From Aphis gossypii (taxonomy: Eukaryota > Arthropoda > Insecta > Hemiptera > Aphididae), in the NCBI RefSeq assembly GCF_020184175.1, contig NC_065530.1:40525260-40589259 (forward strand): a DNA stretch of 64,000 bases, written 5' to 3'. Under the pieces are notes generated by a model. The model saw nothing but the letters and a program-made list of their open reading frames with translations, did not search any database and had not been told where the DNA came from. This document shows positions 39,792 through 51,500 of the stretch, one piece after another (within the stretch, counting starts at the first letter, position 1; each line of letters begins with the position of its first letter). A program made the position numbers and the translations under genes.

Positions 39792-39986
39792 TTGTCGACT
39801 AAACTACTGTTGGTTAAAATATTTTTCGGCCAAAATGTCTTCGGCTATAGTATTTATCAGCTAAAATATTGTCGGTTGAAATATTTGTCGGCTAAAATAC
39901 GGTTCTGCTATTATATCTACTTGTCCAACCAATTATTTTTCGGCTAGAATACGGATCGGCTTCTGTATTTCCGGCTATTATACGCG
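39792..39986. repeat. Decayed tandem array of 15-bp units (TCGGCTAAAATATTT)
   Basis: About ten copies of a 15-bp unit follow each other, for example cggccaaaatgtctt, cggctatagtattta, tcagctaaaatattg, tcggctaaaatacgg, cggctagaatacgga and ccggctattatacgc. They have substitutions, small indels and one interruption of about 23 bp near 39910-39935. In the plus strand, perfect units would read Ser-Ala-Lys-Ile-Phe. Partial frames such as FSAKMSSAIVFIS survive before a stop. It is either a minisatellite or the wreck of a pentapeptide-repeat coding sequence. Confidence 0.7.
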
Positions 39987-41332
39987 CTCCCAATTGTACC
40001 ATTTAATATTATACCTATTACCTACGTTAAGTCTACACTCACCAATCTGTATACTGTATGTATAGTTTATGTCAACAGTATAAGTGTTGGTATTTTATAG
40101 TTTGATATTATTACTTATTAAGAATAATATTATCCTAATATTCATAAAAAAATCAACGAATAAAACTATTATACCTATACTACTACTATATTATTGTAGA
40201 CATTTAGTCAGTAAATACTGAAAAGTTGCATAGTTAACCAACATAATTATTTAACATTAAATGCAATTTATAAACATACATTCATAGCAAAAAATGTGTG
40301 ATAACTGATAATAGTTTTTATTTGATCGATAACAATATTATTTCTTAAGAATTTTATATTTTTTAAACATAATATTATACATATTTTACATTTTTAAACA
40401 GTTACATGGGCCCGAATCGTTACATAAATATTCATATCTATTCATGACTCGGTATTTTAAAATCATAAGTCATTTAGAAATTAATTTGTATGATTCTTTA
40501 TAAATTATTCATTAAAACGTTCAACATTAACAACTTACAACATAGATACAAGAACAATTAAATTAGTCATAATTCACTTTCTAACGTCGCTCGTCGTATA
40601 GTTATTTATACTTATATTCGTTCAGTTGAAACAACAACTTTTAAAAGCCCCTTAAATGTTCTAAAATGTTCTAATAAATTTTAATAAATAAATTTTTACG
40701 CTGACAATAATAGTTAAGAGTTTTAAAATATTGTTTTAAATAAATAGTAATTATTATAATTTTGATTTTGATTTTATGTATAATTTATAAATATATTTCT
40801 ATATTTTCTAACTTGTAATTGAGTAAATAGTGAATCACATTTCACTTATTTTATTTCACACTTATTAGTATAAGAATAAATAAAGATTTGGTATATTTTT
40901 CAAAACAATAGAAAACAAAGTAATAATAATACTTCATTTTTTCCAACAAACAATAAATTATGAAAATATTGTTAAATAGATTGCAACAATTGTGTTAGAT
41001 TACTACCAGAAAGTTATGGTCATACAGGAGAAATTCAAAGTAACATAATGGATATTTTTATATGAAAAATCTATTGATTGGCGGGTGGCTAAAAATTAAA
41101 AACTACGTAAAGTACATTAATAAGACATAAATATTGTGAGTGCCTATACTAAATATTACATAGGTGTACAAAAAAGATGTTTCCGTCTTACATAGTTACG
41201 TAATACCTAGTACACCTATAATATCATCTTACAATAATTTTCTAATATTAATTTATATTTATAATTAGGTAATTTTAAATTTTAACTTTTAATGAACGTT
41301 TTAAATTTGAATTACCAATGTATACATTAAAA
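39987..41332. other. AT-rich non-coding stretch
   Basis: Nothing gene-like seen. Confidence 0.6.
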
Positions 41333-41984
41333 TCAAGGGCGCCCGTAGGGGGCAGGGAAAGTAGGAGCAACTCCCCCTTGGTTTTTTTTCTGGACCAATT
41401 ATCATTATCATAACCATTATGTAGTATAAAATATCACAAAATAAATATTTCTGAAATTAAAAACAAAAAAGATTTTTTTTACCAAGTGATTTTTACACAC
41501 GCTTATGAATAAAATTACAAAAGTTGTTTATGGTATATAGTGGTTAGACCAAGTGCAGTGTCAACCAAAGTTTTAATTTTTTGTTAAAAATAATTAATAT
41601 TCATACAGATTGCATAGATATAATAATTTCTAATGTGTGATATCATTGGCTGAATTATTATCTGCATTTGATATTTTTCTTATAGGTAATTTATAATTTA
41701 ATAATTACATTTATCATTATTACTGTTTTTAGATTTTTAGAATAATTTTTGCATTGACATCTAATATTTAAAGTTTTATAAATGACTTAAAATGAATGCT
41801 ATAAGATTAAGTTCTAACTATCTACACATAATTAATAATTTAATTTTTACGTTCCTGCCTATATCAGAGAAAACACGTCACAAAAAAATAACAATACTAC
41901 TTTAATACTAATCAGATAATGAAACAAACATTTAAAAAATAAAATATATTGTCCCCCTTGACGAATTCCTACCGACGTCCTTGA
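41333..41984. mobile_element. Diverged inverted-repeat element, about 650 bp
   Basis: The left end reads TCAAGGGCGCCCGTAGG and the reverse complement of the right end reads TCAAGGACGTCGGTAGG, agreeing at 14 of 17 positions. G/C-rich blocks follow inside both ends (caactcccccttgg on the left, tcaagggggac inward from the right). The interior is AT-rich with no transposase. Target duplications are unclear: taaaa occurs at both flanks but offset by one base. From memory, termini of this kind are frequent in aphid genomes. It is probably an old non-autonomous DNA transposon. Confidence 0.5.
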
Positions 41985-44230
41985 GTAAAATCCATTATTT
42001 TCACAATAATAGAGATCACACAAGTAAGTTGTTACCATATCTAGAATTAAAACTTGAAATAATACCTAGTACAAATTATATAGAATAATATTTTAACTTA
42101 AGTAAAAAATGACTGTATTGCCTTATTCAATTAATTTCATTAATTCAAAATATTACCAAAAATGCTCAAATATTTGAAAAATAATTTATTAAATTTTTAA
42201 AAAGAGTTAGGTACTTTTTATGTGATAATTTGTTATTGCATTTATATAATTACATACCGATCTTAAAAAATAAATTATTTAAAAACTGTGATTTATTAAT
42301 ATGAAAGAAAATGGTTTTCTATGCTTATAACCACTAAATTTTAATACACAATCTTAGTATTGTTTGATTTTAGATAGCCTATACTATAATACAGCTTACT
42401 AAGTACCTATACTAGATTCAAATACATATATACCTATATAACATAAAGAAATTGTAAGATGTCAACTATGACGAATGAAATAGTTTTTTTTTCAATGAAT
42501 CTTCTGTTTATTGAAGAGGAACATAAAGATGACCATAAAATAATTATTTTCGTTGACCTCTCAGAATAATTTATTATAAAAAAATAAAGATCATTGTGCT
42601 TTGACTGACAATGACATAAATATGGACATTTCAAAAACAAAAAAATAAATACAAGCATAAAATGATTATTTTAAGCTTATTTTTCAGAAGTTATTTTACA
42701 TAATATGTTTAATACATATATATATTATAATTTATAGATCGTGAATATCCAATACGGAATGTTCAAATATGTTTTCTCATTAAAGTCTAAGCTCAGACAA
42801 AAATAAAATGGGTATACCATAAATCGTAATAGCTACAATTTGTTTTTATAGAAATAGTGTAATAACCTTCTTCAAAACAATTTGTGTAGCTATTTCCCGG
42901 TCCTATTTTGCCGAACGATGTTCGACGACAGCTGTTAAAATACTGAATGTATCCAGTATATTATTACTGTCTTTCGCCTAAAAGAGTAACATTTATTTTT
43001 ATATAAACCAATACTATTATAACTTCAAACGATGTGACCATTCACAATATTTTGTTCAGTATATTAGAAAACACAATATTATGAGTAATGAGTATCATAA
43101 AGATAATTTATGGTGATAATTCTTAAAATGAATTATTTTTATTAATGAAGTATATTATTATAAATTTAAAAATATTATTTTTAACTAAAATTATACTATT
43201 ATTATTATTATTGTTAAAATATTACCATGTACCTACCTACTCAATTCGAGTATTATCAAATACAACACCGTGGACCCTACTTAATCTAAGCAAGCCATCA
43301 GATATCTTGGGACCCAAGTCTATTACCTTTTACCTTACCCACTATAATGACCAATGGGTAGTATTTAGTTTTTTTGGTGGATATAGTATTTACTTAAATG
43401 TCTTTTTGAAAAAAAAAAAATTATATTCATATTATATTATTTTATTATACTTTTAATAATATACATATATATAAAATAACATACAAATTTTATGTTTAAT
43501 GAATTTATATTAATATAAATTGTAAATCTTACATAAATATCTTAAATTTAAATAGAATAATAAATTCTATTAGAAAAAAATGTATAGTTCACGTCCAATT
43601 AAAATTATAATCTATATTTTTAGTTTCTTTATTTTTGTAAATTATTTCTTATGTGAGATTTTTTTTCTTTGGTATACAATTATATTTTAATTTTAATTAA
43701 ATTATAATTTTTGGTTTTTTTTATACAAATATTAATTAAAAATAAAATTAATTAAAATAATAAATCTTGTTCATTTAAATTTTAAATACGTGACTAATTT
43801 TTTATAGAATATAATGCAATTTTATAATATATTTTAGGTACCTATAGAGTATAGGCTATAATACATATTTTGTTCATTGATTAAAAGTTGATTTCGTTAA
43901 TTCTATTTAAACTAAAATAAATTAGATAAAATGTTTATTGTAGAACTTTTTAGTTTAAATTATTTAAGTAATAATTTTATGTTCTTAAATGAGTATTAAA
44001 TAGCTTTATTTAAATATTTAAGTTTTCTTGTTGTATATTACTAGACATTACATGATTTACGATAAAAGAAACATCTGTATTCTAGGTAGGATTAGACATA
44101 ATTATATACAGAAATATTTATAGTAACAACTACTGTTTTAGTTAACGTTCTTGATCTTTCCTACCTATCTCACAATTCCATACTTTTTTATTTAGCTTCT
44201 AAGCCTATCACAGATCACAATACATTATGT
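41985..44230. other. AT-rich non-coding stretch
   Basis: No gene. Open frames at 42.4-42.7 kb (minus) and 43.1-43.5 kb (plus) are dominated by Ile, Leu, Tyr and Lys from AT bias and lack splice sites. A less AT-rich segment at 43250-43380 may be a repeat fragment. Confidence 0.55.
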
Positions 44231-44242
44231 CTGATACATTAG

Positions 44243-44408
44243 CAGGCGCGGATCCAAGTGGAGGGGGGTGGCAAGGGGCCATGCCCCCCCGTAAACTCTG
44301 GTATACACTGTATGTATATTTGCATTGTTTTGTCGTTAGCGTTTTTAGCGAAATTTTACTCAAGATCCCCCCCCCCCCCCCCGTAAATGTGTTCTGGATT
44401 CGCGCCTG
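44243..44408. mobile_element. hAT-type MITE, 166 bp
   Basis: Termini CAGGCGCGGATCCA and, inverted, CAGGCGCGAATCCA match at 13 of 14 positions. The flanks are TACATTAG (44235-44242) and TACATTAA (44409-44416), an 8-bp target duplication with one mismatch, as expected for hAT elements. Inside are G-rich and C-rich tracts that could pair with each other, including a run of 16 C at 44367-44382. No protein is encoded; the open frame crossing it is a by-product of these tracts. Confidence 0.75.
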
Positions 44409-44416
44409 TACATTAA

Positions 44417-44970
44417 AGAAATAGAAAACTGAGTAGGTACCTGTTTTGATGAAATAAAATCAGTAAAGAAAAGAGTAGCTAAAATTAGATCTACTTGTGT
44501 ATACACATTTTTATAAACTAGACACGCAAAGGTCTGAGTATCGAATAGTCTTTATATTAATTATAGTTATTTTCAAGTAATTTATAACCAAAAGTGTCTA
44601 GAAAAACCAGTGTTTCGCTGTAGTTGAAGAAAAAAAATAATGACTTAAAAATATGTGATACGTGCAGTGATACTTTATAGTTTATATGTAATGAATTTAG
44701 CTGAAGATTTGTTTACTGATTACAATAACAAATACCTATATGTACATTATCGTGGATTAGTGGATTATAATTTATTTAAACGATATTGTGTATCCGATAC
44801 ATAATTTTAAGTTAACACATATAATGGCCTAGGCTTATATGATGACTTCTGCCATACGATCTTTGTTACAAACCACCATAATATGTACATTTTATATTAT
44901 TATAAAAACGTGATAAGTACAAGAAACAACAGTAGTTCTATTCAATTTCTAGGTACATATTCTAGAACTC
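44417..44970. other. AT-rich spacer
   Basis: Nothing gene-like seen. Confidence 0.55.
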
Positions 44971-44977
44971 TGTCCAT

Positions 44978-45155
44978 ATGCGTTTCTATGTAATCAGAAT
45001 CGAACCAGTTAGTGATAGTTGGAAGACTCGTAAACACAAGTCGGATTATGAAAAAACGCTGTTGACACGTGCCGTGTTACCAACGGTTCTTCACCTGCAA
45101 GTCACTACACGAAACACGGTCTTTGCAAGGGTTAACAAACCTGAGGGGATTTTAT
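44978..45155 (+). other. Open patch with protein-like composition, uncertain
   Basis: An ATG opens a frame of about 59 codons with balanced composition (MRFYVIRIEPVSDSWKTRKH and later VTTRNTVFARVNKPEG) before it runs into a TTA/T repeat and loses character. No donor follows at the right place. On the minus strand the same patch has a cctcag acceptor-like site and a TGCAG|GTGAAG donor around 45 nt, but with an A-rich tract before the acceptor. It could be a decayed transposon or exon fragment. Confidence 0.2.
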
Positions 45156-45209
45156 TATTATTATTTTTTTTTTTTTGTAAGTATAATTATATATTATTAC
45201 AGGGTTAAT

Positions 45210-47605
45210 ACGAATACTGTGTAACTCTAATCTACAGAAAGGATCATTGTGCGGAGGTGCTCAACTATTATAATATTTTATCTTGAAAAAAAAACGAATT
45301 TTTAGAAAATTAAGTTCCATCTGATAATTTATAATAGTAGTTAGTAGAATAAAGAACAATAATTATAAATTATAATTTACAATTCAGTCACCAGTATATT
45401 GTTGTGGAAGTGTTGTATACAGATTTATGTAGTAGGTGTTCGATTTTACATTATTTATCAGTTTTACATTTTAATTTGTGTACATAATTAATAATAATGT
45501 CCCAAAAACGTAATTATACATTAATTCTTAAGTTAATAATACATACCTAAGTATGAAAAACATTTTTGAACAGTAGATATAAAACTTAAATAGTAACGAG
45601 TAAGTTTATAACCAATAGGTACTAAGTAGTAGGTATAGTATTATATTCACTATATTGTATTTAAATACTAACTCATAAGATATTAGATACAACTATACTA
45701 GATACTTTTATGTGATTCTGTTTACGGCTATATTATTTAGGATGAGTTGTTTTTATTTCAAATTTTTAATTTAATGAGGGAAATGTCATAAAACAGGTTA
45801 TCGTTTATATTTTTAATCATTATTGACTATTTAATATTTAAAACTAATAAATAAATAATAATAAATATGCATCAAAGTGTATATATAATTATATAGGGTA
45901 TAGGTGCGAGTTATTCAAAGATGATGTAGATACCAATTATTATAAGTATAGTTTAAATTTTAAAGTAGTGGAATAATAATCAAATTGAATATCTCTGTAT
46001 CCACAACTCTTTAAATTAGTAGATACCCATGATGTATCCTATTATATTATACAATAATATTAAAGTGTACACTAGAATAGTAGAATATATTATGTAGTCA
46101 TACCTATTTGAATAGTAATTATTTTTAAATTCAAAACAATTTATGTTAAGAATTTAAAATATATTATTGATTAACAGACATAGTTTTAGACTCAAGCCAA
46201 AAGTTTTAGCTGAACTTTTAAATCGCACACATACTTTAGTCATCGGTATTTTATATCTGCATCTAAAAGTTAAAGATCTGAATTAATTTTTAATCATTGT
46301 TTTGGACAAGCTGAGTATTTCAGATTATTAAGCAAAATAAATAGGTAAATATTTACAAATAATTATTTATGTAAACATATTATGAAATGTGTTTGAAACG
46401 TTATGGCCAAGTACCAATACAATATTATTATCAATTAGTTTCTCTTAATTGTGAAATAAAATACATTTTTATCACTATTTAAAGTGTTTTAACAACATCC
46501 TACTGCTTATAGGTGATTTATCAGAGTATAAAATGTACAGATATATTTTAATCTGTCTTTTGAATGAATAGTTGTAAAGAGATCGGTGGCCTTCTGAATA
46601 CAAAATAATGTATAATACTATCCTCCTACGACATATTTTCAGAATTCTATTACTTTTTTCAGTACAGCTAAATTTAGTTTTCAAACTTTAATTTTAAATT
46701 TTTCTTTTGTTTTTGTTTTTATTGCTAAAAAGTTTGAATCGTTTTTCGGATAAAAATGCTATTTTATTAAAACAACTTAAATTTATACATTGTGTTATAA
46801 AACTTTATTGATAACTGAAATGCTTTTATAATAAATATAGGTAGATATTTTATTGAATTTTTTGTGTATGTATTTTTTTGATAGTAATAATGAATATCAG
46901 ATATTATATTATAATTGAAATAGTGATTAACATTTTTGCCTTTATTTATTTATTTATTTGTTATCATAGTATTAAAACATAATATGGATGCTCACGTTTA
47001 AGCAAACAAAAAGTAGATTTGTTATATTTACTTGATAATATTTCACGCTGCTGACATTTTTTATTTTTTCGTAGAAGTTTATTAAAAGTATATAATTATT
47101 ATTGTTATATTTAAGGTGATGATTGGAGATAACTTAAAGTCGACATAAAGTACTTATTTCAATACAAACCAGAGAGTACATTATTTTCAAAATTAGTATT
47201 AAGATTTTTGATTAGAACACTTGAATTTTAACAGCATACTAAAAAAATCGTTGAGCATATCGTTTTTAAGTTTAAATTTTATAGACTATACCGAGAAATA
47301 AAAACGAAATGATTATTGTCAATCGCAAAAACAAAAACGTATATCTATCATTGATTAAAAACTGCTGAAAACAAAATAACAGAAAATGTGTACATGGAAA
47401 TGCCATTTCTACTATTACGTCATTTGCTAACAAGTATAGAAAAATCTTGGTTCTAAGAATTCGCTTTGACAAATAGAATATTCGTGAAATTTTTAAATGA
47501 TAAACACAAACACTCTCTGATACCACCAAACTATTAAAAACAATAAAAAAACAATAAAAAACGATAAAAAAAAAAAAAAAATACCGATCGAATCTCGGAA
47601 AAATG
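45210..47605. other. AT-rich non-coding stretch
   Basis: No gene. A TTTA run lies at about 46941-46960 and a minus-strand A/T-driven open frame spans 47272-47616, ending upstream in a poly(A) tract. Confidence 0.55.
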
Positions 47606-47738
47606 ATCATGATCATCTTTTAAATGAGATCTCCTGCCCGAATCGAAAACCATAATATAAATCTTATAGCAAGTAACTTATTTCGTGTGTATCATTCAAC
47701 GTTCGGACAACAATTTAGCTCCTTCCCTTATAACTTAC

Positions 47739-47793
47739 CCTCGATGCTCATCAGTTCGGATAACCTTTTCGATAAAAAGTCACCCCATGTCAT
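47739..47793 (-). CDS. Candidate first coding exon (MTWGDF...)
   Basis: On the minus strand an ATG at 47793 opens MTWGDFLSKRLSELMSIE, 18 codons plus one base, ending at a perfect donor ATCGAGG|GTAAGT. An in-frame stop lies seven codons upstream of the ATG. Composition is better balanced than in the flanks. The plus strand over the same patch is also open for 62 codons, which weakens the call. The downstream partner exon was not found. The amphipathic helix-like sequence does not identify a family. Confidence 0.25.
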
Positions 47794-47829
47794 CCATTTA
47801 AGGTTTAACTAATGAAAAGTTTACCCCTC

Positions 47830-49760
47830 ATACGTGAATGTCTGGTTTATAATAATTAGTTTATACATTTATTCTTTGAAAAAAAAAAATCATTTTAGTA
47901 ATATCAAAATATTGCACTGAACATGTCCCCTTAAGAGATGGTGAATGCAATAGCACGACACTAAAACACTTTGAGCAGTGTTCAATAATTATTGTAACTA
48001 TAATAAGCAATTTCTGCTGCATATCTAGTTTTTGTATAATATAAATGATGCTATAGGCTTATAGATAATCTCAGTTAAATTATTATATTCCTCTTTTATA
48101 ATTATCACTTAATAAAGTACATACTTACTATTAAACTCATACATTATATTATATGAAATAAGAAAAATATCTTTATAATTAATATAATATTATATTATGC
48201 ATATTATATTATACATAATATTATATTTATTATTATTTCTACCTATTAAAAAGGTAAATTTATATTAGATTAAATTTAAATCATTATCATTATTATAAAA
48301 TTAGATTGTATTATATTGTTATACGAATATAATATTGAAGCTAAAATAAATTAACAACTCATACCTATGTATTTTTTTTTTACACAATTATTATTAAATG
48401 ATAAATTTAACAAAATAAACAAAATAATTAATTTTCGTGTAGTGCGTTATTGACTTATTTTAGTGTGGGAGCACATCACTATTTCTTTTACACTGCAGAC
48501 TAATGATCATCTATACACATTTATACGACCTACAAGTGTGCATTAAAAAATTGCCTACGTCGAATTCCTTAAACAACGACCGGTATCAAATCACCTTAGT
48601 AATAGTTAATAATATTACAATAATTATTATATACCTAATATTATAGTATTATGCGATTTATTTTTGAAAAAAATAATCTAACTTATCGTATTTCTCTTAG
48701 AAAAAAAATACTAATGATAGTGTGAATAATTAATAAAATATAGAAATAGAAACTGATATATACTTCTCCTATTTAGAATCTTTTTTCGTGAGCAATGATT
48801 TATCAAAGAATTCAAATTTAACTCATTGATTACAGTAATTTACTCATTAAAAGGTATACTCGAAATCTACAAGTACTATAAAATAGAGCGACTTCTCTGA
48901 GTAATTGTTTTTATTGAGAATAAGCCTCAGTAGCTGGATCGTTTGATCAATTCTTTTTTGTTATTATTAAATAGCTACTAGTTATTATAAATTTATAACT
49001 ATATACGATAGCTTGAAAATTATTATGTACAAATTAGAATAAAATACTAGTATTATATAATAAAAAAACCTTTAAAAATGTCAAATTATTGGTACTTAAA
49101 TTACATATTTTACCTATAATTTTTATTGCCAATTTGAAAATAAACTGAAAACGTTAACAGATACAACCTAATGCTCTTCTGTTACAACTCGTTTGCAAAA
49201 CATATTTTCTTTACCACCGTGAACTGAAATTTTATTATACGACATGTCTGTGACTTACATATAGTTGCAAATAAATTGTAATAACTAATGACAACTGTAA
49301 TTTGTGAGGTATACAGTCAATATATTTACACATTTATTCAATTATACTATATAATTTTGTAAGAACAACGACGATTCAGCAATAAAAAGTAATAATAACT
49401 AATCCGTCTATACACTTATTGTACTTTACATACATATAGGTGATGACAATTATAATTTTATTTGTCACATTTACTCTTGCAATAACTGAATAACCATCAC
49501 CTGCTGTCATCATATTCCAATAATAATATGATCAATGAAAATGTATTGTATAAGACTTTCTGAACAAATTACTTTCACAAGTAACATCATTGTATGTAGA
49601 AAATATTAAATAACAATATATTTATTTATTGTAAATTTATAGGTAATTTGTACTTAAAGAAATCCCTAAAAAAAACTAATAATAAATAATAATAATAAGA
49701 TAATATACACTATACGTTACATGTATAGTTATGTAAGTAAATATATATTAATATAAACAG
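47830..49760. other. AT-rich non-coding stretch
   Basis: Nothing gene-like seen. Around 48176-48235 TA-rich partial palindromes cluster. Confidence 0.55.
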
Positions 49761-49764
49761 GAAT

Positions 49765-49989
49765 TTAAACAACAAAATAAAAGTTGCTAAATGTTTCGAT
49801 GTCGGTGAGTTGATTTCCAAGATTTATTTTATGTATTAATTGATTCTCAAGTTTGTTTACGAGAGTGCTTATATCTTCATTTTTCAACTCTTAGTGAATT
49901 AATTTGAAATACATTGCATGAACACCTTCCGCAGTTTTCCTCTTTAAGCAAATTGCTCAGCGCTTGCCTCCTAACAATAATACTTCAAC
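49765..49989 (-). pseudogene. Decayed coding remnant with a coiled-coil-like end
   Basis: On the minus strand one frame reads RRQALSNLLKEENCGRC and continues to NSLRVEK before a stop. Shifting by one base gives a second open frame that takes over at the same point, NEDISTLVNKLENQLIHKI, then NLGNQLTDIETFSN and a stop near 49765. The two pieces look like one ancestral coding sequence broken by a frameshift. The second has a leucine/isoleucine heptad-like pattern, as in the C-terminal coiled coils of some domesticated transposases or cytoskeletal proteins. Further coding-like fragments lie upstream to about 50200. The family is not recognised; a transposon origin is a guess. Confidence 0.35.
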
Positions 49990-51500
49990 TTTGTTATTTT
50001 TACGATTTGTGTTGATTTCTAAAATTTCATTATTAGAATTAAGTTTTAAATAACACTTCTATCGACTCATACTATAAGTTCAGCTTTGTATATTATTCGA
50101 CAGCATTTTATGAAAACAATACTTATTATATCCATCAATCAGCTTTAAAGGATTCAACTTTTGACTTGTCGTAAACTCCGTGTTAATGATTTAAGTTCTT
50201 CTAATTATTCTTTTTAGAAAAAATACTATACGACACTACGAACTAGTAACGGCTGCAACGATACTAAATAATCTGTTCAATACATAATAATATATTCTAG
50301 AATGATTGACTATAAAAACTACTGCCAATTATCCAAATTCCAAATAGATATTCGCAACAAAATATTATAATCATAACTGATATACAATATTAAGGGAATT
50401 AATTTGTACGTATTCAAAGACCCATTAAATATGATAATCAAACGTTATTTAAAGTTCTAAATTTTTTGATATCAACTCTATATTATATAGAATAAATAAA
50501 TTAATAATTAAATTTTTAATTTATCAGCATATCTATATTACTATAATTTCTAACTACCTTTGTTTTATTTTATTTTTGACGTATTACATTATTCTATAAT
50601 AAATTAAATATCCATATTTGTTTTATATAACCTATTGTGTATTTTAATTTAAGTATAGTAAATGTATTTGTTGAATTGGGCTTCCGCCCGTTTTATTCTC
50701 AATAATTAAATATTATTATTAATGTACTTATTATCACTATAATTATTTTATTCTACGAAAATAGTTAGTAAATTTGAAAAATGTCGACTAACTTAATATT
50801 ATCCCTAGCAGATATATTATTTAAACGATGTATTAAGGTTAGTTCCAAACTTCCATGCAAACAGTCCGCTTTTACATCGCTCCCGATTTATTCCCTGCTT
50901 GCATCTGTATTTTAAATATTATAAACCTAATAAAGTAGTAAATACGTGAATGTATCTATTAATCTAAATTGATTGATGAATGATTTAAACTATATTCATA
51001 ACCTTAAAAAACCTATAATTAATCAATTAAGTGGTACAAATTAAAATTTTTATAGCCTTATGAGTTGTGAGTACTTATAAGATTGCATAGATTATATAAT
51101 ACTGTTTTGTCTAATTGTATGTAATGTAAATTACCAACTTTATTTAAAAAATAGAAAAAATAGAAAAAGTATAAAAATAGAAAAAAAAGAACATAAAAAA
51201 TTTAAGTTTGTAAAAAAAATTCTTGAAAACAAACAAAATAGAAGTATGATCATAAAAATAGAAAAGTGGGTACTGCTCGGTACATTAGGTGTCAAGTGGA
51301 TAGACATTTTTGCCAAAAACATGGCATTTATAATATTACTATTTATCAATATTAAATTATTTTAATAATATATACTATCATATCATATTATATTATTTCA
51401 TTATATTTGAGTCAATATAAACTCACCGTAAAACACTGTGAATAGGTTTAAAGTATGAATAGGTATAATATCTTAAAATTAATCTACGTATTTTTAAAAT
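49990..51500. other. AT-rich non-coding DNA
   Basis: Scattered coding-like fragments of the neighbouring remnant may reach 50200. Beyond that nothing gene-like is seen. A small GC hairpin, gggcttccgccc, lies at about 50679-50690. Confidence 0.5.

Noticed and set aside
47272..47616. 114-codon minus-strand ORF rich in Phe
   Set aside because: Begins next to a poly(A) tract and reads as translated T-rich DNA; no splice sites or domain.
48176..48235. TA-rich palindrome around atgcat
   Set aside because: Symmetry breaks within a few bases of the centre; AT alternation alone explains it.
50679..50700. GC hairpin followed by T-run, like a bacterial terminator
   Set aside because: The window is eukaryotic and no gene ends there; the four-base stem is too short to mean anything.
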